7,201 nt of DNA from Pseudomonadota bacterium (GTDB taxonomy: Bacteria > SAR324 > XYD2-FULL-50-16 > JAHJRI01), in NCBI GenBank assembly GCA_022360105.1, contig JAKSDL010000561.1, positions 1 to 7,201 of the forward strand. Direction: 5' to 3'. Position 1 is the stretch's first letter. Every line of letters starts with the position of its first letter. The notes beneath the pieces were generated by a model, which was given only the letters and a program-made list of their open reading frames with translations, did no database searches and was not told the DNA's origin. Positions 5,819-7,201 of the stretch are shown one piece after another. A program made the translations under genes and the position numbers.

Positions 5819-6220
5819 TTAGGATTTATGATATTGTTTAAATTCCTCGGCAGGAGGAATCGGGCTGTAAATATAAAGAGACACACCGGCAGGTGCCTCA
5901 ACAATAAAACTGCGATCTCCCCAGGGATTGTTCTGAACCTGCTGCAGGATTGTTACTGATCCGCCGTTCAGTCTCTCATATTCGGCGTCCACATCATCAA
6001 CCTCAAAACAATAGGTTAATCCCTGGTTGTTATACTCTGGTTGCCCATCACTACTGGATTTCATGAACGCCAATTCGATGGATTCATGATTTTTCGGAGA
6101 TAAACTCAGGAATTCCGCCGCTTCATAGGTCACTTTGAAATTGAAGTGTTTTTGATAGAATTCCTTGATGCCGGCAAACTCTCCCAGCGTAATGATCGGT
6201 ACCAGTCTTTTTAACTTCAT
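5819..6220 (-). CDS. VOC-superfamily protein (glyoxalase/bleomycin-resistance fold)
   Basis: A 133-residue protein of the vicinal-oxygen-chelate fold, made of two beta-alpha-beta-beta-beta halves. The first half has LVPIITLGEFAGIKEFYQKH (6-25), the usual opening of this group, and FNFKVTYE. The second has YCFEVDDVDAEYERL (70-84) and WGDRSFIVEAPAGVSLYIY (100-118), which corresponds to the common GxR-x-F-x-V-x-DPxGN-x-ELY segment. The metal-ligand histidine often found at the start of strand 1 is replaced by Pro8 or Ile9, and the late glutamate of the ELY part is absent. This resembles the ligand-binding bleomycin-resistance type more than metal-dependent enzymes. GGAG (read on the - strand, 6227-6230) sits 6 nt before the ATG. 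It is first in an operon with the WYL regulator, which may sense the same small molecule. The substrate is unknown. Confidence 0.8.
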   Translation of the reverse strand: MKLKRLVPIITLGEFAGIKEFYQKHFNFKVTYEAAEFLSLSPKNHESIELAFMKSSSDGQPEYNNQGLTYCFEVDDVDAEYERLNGGSVTILQQVQNNPWGDRSFIVEAPAGVSLYIYSPIPPAEEFKQYHKS

Positions 6221-6270
6221 CTGTTTCTCCTATATCGATTGGTTTAATAAAGCAATTGAACACAATCAGG

Positions 6271-6276
6271 ATTGTA
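6271..6276 (-). promoter_or_regulatory. Possible -10 box for the VOC-WYL operon
   Basis: Read on the - strand, the hexamer is TACAAT, five of six matches to TATAAT, about 50 nt upstream of the VOC start codon. No good -35 is seen 17 bp upstream; that place is taken by the 22-bp dyad at 6286-6307. This arrangement would suit control by a protein bound over the -35 region. It is a prediction from position and hexamer only. Confidence 0.3.
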
Positions 6277-6285
6277 TCAAACCCA

Positions 6286-6307
6286 TCCTGACAGCTGTGT
6301 GTCAGGA
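6286..6307. promoter_or_regulatory. 22-bp dyad, candidate operator of the VOC-WYL operon
   Basis: TCCTGACA (6286-6293) and TGTCAGGA (6300-6307) are perfect 8-bp inverted arms with a 6-bp spacer. The dyad lies just upstream of a TACAAT hexamer on the - strand and 65 nt upstream of the VOC start. A symmetric site of this size suits a dimeric winged-helix regulator, and the WYL protein encoded at the end of the operon is the obvious candidate. No T run follows on either strand, so a terminator is unlikely. Confidence 0.45.
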
Positions 6308-6408
6308 GAGAGGTCTGCTAAACGAAAAAAATAAATCGATTATTAATCCGGATGAAGTATAATAACTAACCAGACAAGGACTTTTGCTGAAAAAGCCCGA
6401 ATAGCGAC

Positions 6409-6438
6409 TTGACAGTGTTCATTTGGAAATCGCATACC
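6409..6438 (+). promoter_or_regulatory. Tentative promoter for the AsmA-family gene
   Basis: TTGACA (6409-6414) is a perfect -35 hexamer. At 18 bp spacing, CATACC (6433-6438) is a poor -10 (three of six). A better hexamer, TATATT (6442-6447), sits too far away at 27 bp. If used, the leader to ATG 6526 would be about 80 nt. I see no gene between 6221 and 6525, a divergent intergenic region that also contains the operator-like dyad at 6286-6307. Confidence 0.2.
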
Positions 6439-6525
6439 CAGTATATTGTATGTTTGACTCAAGTTTAACTCGATGAAACACTTTTGGGTACGCCGTAAAA
6501 AGAATTCAAAGGTCGGTTGGTTTCA

Positions 6526-7201
6526 ATGAAGAAGACGTTCCTGCTAGTTTTTGTTAAATTACCATTATTGCTCATAATAGCCCTTGTCCTTTTTCTGGCA
6601 TTTGGTCTTGAACCCGCTCTCAACAACTTCAAGCCACAAATTGAATCAAGCCTGAGTCATTTGCTGAAAAAAGAAACGGAAATTAAAGGCAAGATCACTA
6701 TTGTCTATTATCCCCAGCTGACGCTTACCATTCATAAGCCTGTTATCAAAACCTCAAAAAAGCCCCTTATTCAGGCAGACCAACTCGTTATATCGTTTCA
6801 GGCTCGCCCCTGGCCTAAAGATACGCTGGTTATATCCGATATTCGATTGATCAGACCAAAACTTGCCATCAGACTGGGTCTTGAAGAAAGTTACCTTGTT
6901 CCCAAAAAAGAAGACAAACCGATTCCATTTTATCGGGAATATCTTGCAAAAGCAGGACTTGTGCTGTTTGCCACAGTCAACAGGCAACTTCCGGGAAACA
7001 TGACCCGGGTACAATCACTAATTATTCAGGAATTTAAGATCGATTCGGGTGATTTTTACCTGGGAGAACACAAGGGCAAGGGAATTCTGAATATCAATTC
7101 AATTCAGCTTGTATTGGAAGGACGTTATATAAAACAGTTTAAAAATGTTACGGGAGGCTGGAGAGTATTGTTAAACAAGCATTCACTCTCGGGTCATTTA
7201 T
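6526..7201 (+). CDS. AsmA-family envelope protein, N-terminal part (runs off the window)
   Basis: The frame opens at ATG 6526 and stays open for 225 codons to the window end. Residues 1-4 are a short positive cytoplasmic tail and about 5-28 form one membrane helix (LLVFVKLPLLLIIALVLFLAFG). The rest would be periplasmic. Residues 43-117 follow the AsmA pattern: a GKITIVYYPQLTL strand pair, a basic segment with IKTSKKPLIQADQLVISF, and SDIRLIRPKLAIRL. The repeated beta-strands fit the repeating beta-groove (RBG) bridge-like fold, whose members are linked to lipid transport between inner and outer membranes and to envelope biogenesis. Members are usually far longer than the part seen here. The ribosome-binding site is weak (AAAGG, 6508-6512). 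It is divergent from the VOC operon and shows no obvious link to the signalling genes. Other membrane-anchored periplasmic families of similar shape (for example DUF748) are possible. Confidence 0.7.
   Translation, partial: MKKTFLLVFVKLPLLLIIALVLFLAFGLEPALNNFKPQIESSLSHLLKKETEIKGKITIVYYPQLTLTIHKPVIKTSKKPLIQADQLVISFQARPWPKDTLVISDIRLIRPKLAIRLGLEESYLVPKKEDKPIPFYREYLAKAGLVLFATVNRQLPGNMTRVQSLIIQEFKIDSGDFYLGEHKGKGILNINSIQLVLEGRYIKQFKNVTGGWRVLLNKHSLSGHL

Noticed and set aside
5818..5904. 29-residue N-terminal extension of the WYL regulator
   Set aside because: It lies inside the VOC gene, looks unlike the family, and MRRADRLF at 5817 is the typical YafY-type start.
6165..6362. Open frame of 65 codons on the + strand
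   Set aside because: It begins antisense inside the VOC gene and crosses its promoter and dyad. It has no ribosome-binding site or recognisable domain.
6454..6467. Second FNR-like site (TTGAC-TCAA-GTTTA) before the AsmA-family gene
   Set aside because: One half-site is poor, and no -10 hexamer lies at the class II distance (TACGCC at 6489-6494). It resembles 496-509 mainly in the left half.

Overview
The window looks like a chromosomal region of a Gram-negative, probably anaerobic or facultative, bacterium of moderate GC content. My best guess is a Desulfobacterota (deltaproteobacterial) lineage. The reasons are a c-type-heme sensor kinase of the Tll0287-like/DUF3365 type paired with an NtrC-type sigma-54 activator, a secreted periplasmic binding protein, an AsmA-type envelope protein, and REP-like palindromes built on the GGATGGGC...GCCC theme. 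The lineage is inferred from gene content and was not measured.

Layout. Positions 1-602 hold no convincing gene. They contain a REP-like palindrome doublet (62-189) and then a dense regulatory region: two related 16-bp dyads exactly 32 bp apart (289-304 and 321-336), a sigma-54-like -24/-12 element (411-426), and an FNR/FixK-like site (496-509) with a possible -10 box (531-536). Positions 603-4950 hold three genes on the + strand: a membrane histidine kinase with a periplasmic heme-binding domain (603-2132), its sigma-54-dependent response regulator (2168-3496), and, after a 200-nt gap, a secreted branched-chain-amino-acid-type substrate-binding protein (3697-4950). Positions 4951-5133 are a convergent intergenic region with two more REP-like palindromes. 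Positions 5134-6220 (- strand) hold a two-gene operon: a VOC/glyoxalase-fold protein followed after 1 nt by a YafY-type HTH-WYL regulator, with a 22-bp dyad upstream. From 6526 to the end of the window lies the N-terminal part of an AsmA-family protein, divergent from the VOC operon.

How the genes may work together. The kinase probably senses a redox state, gas or other ligand through its periplasmic heme, and phosphorylates the NtrC-like regulator, which would activate sigma-54 promoters. The paired dyads lie about 108 and 140 bp upstream of the start predicted from the sigma-54-like element. This is the usual position for an activator of this class, so autoregulation of the operon is a testable prediction. 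The binding protein has no permease gene beside it here. It may deliver solute to a transporter encoded elsewhere, or present a ligand to the kinase as a third signalling component. That last idea is the most novel one in the window and is inference only.
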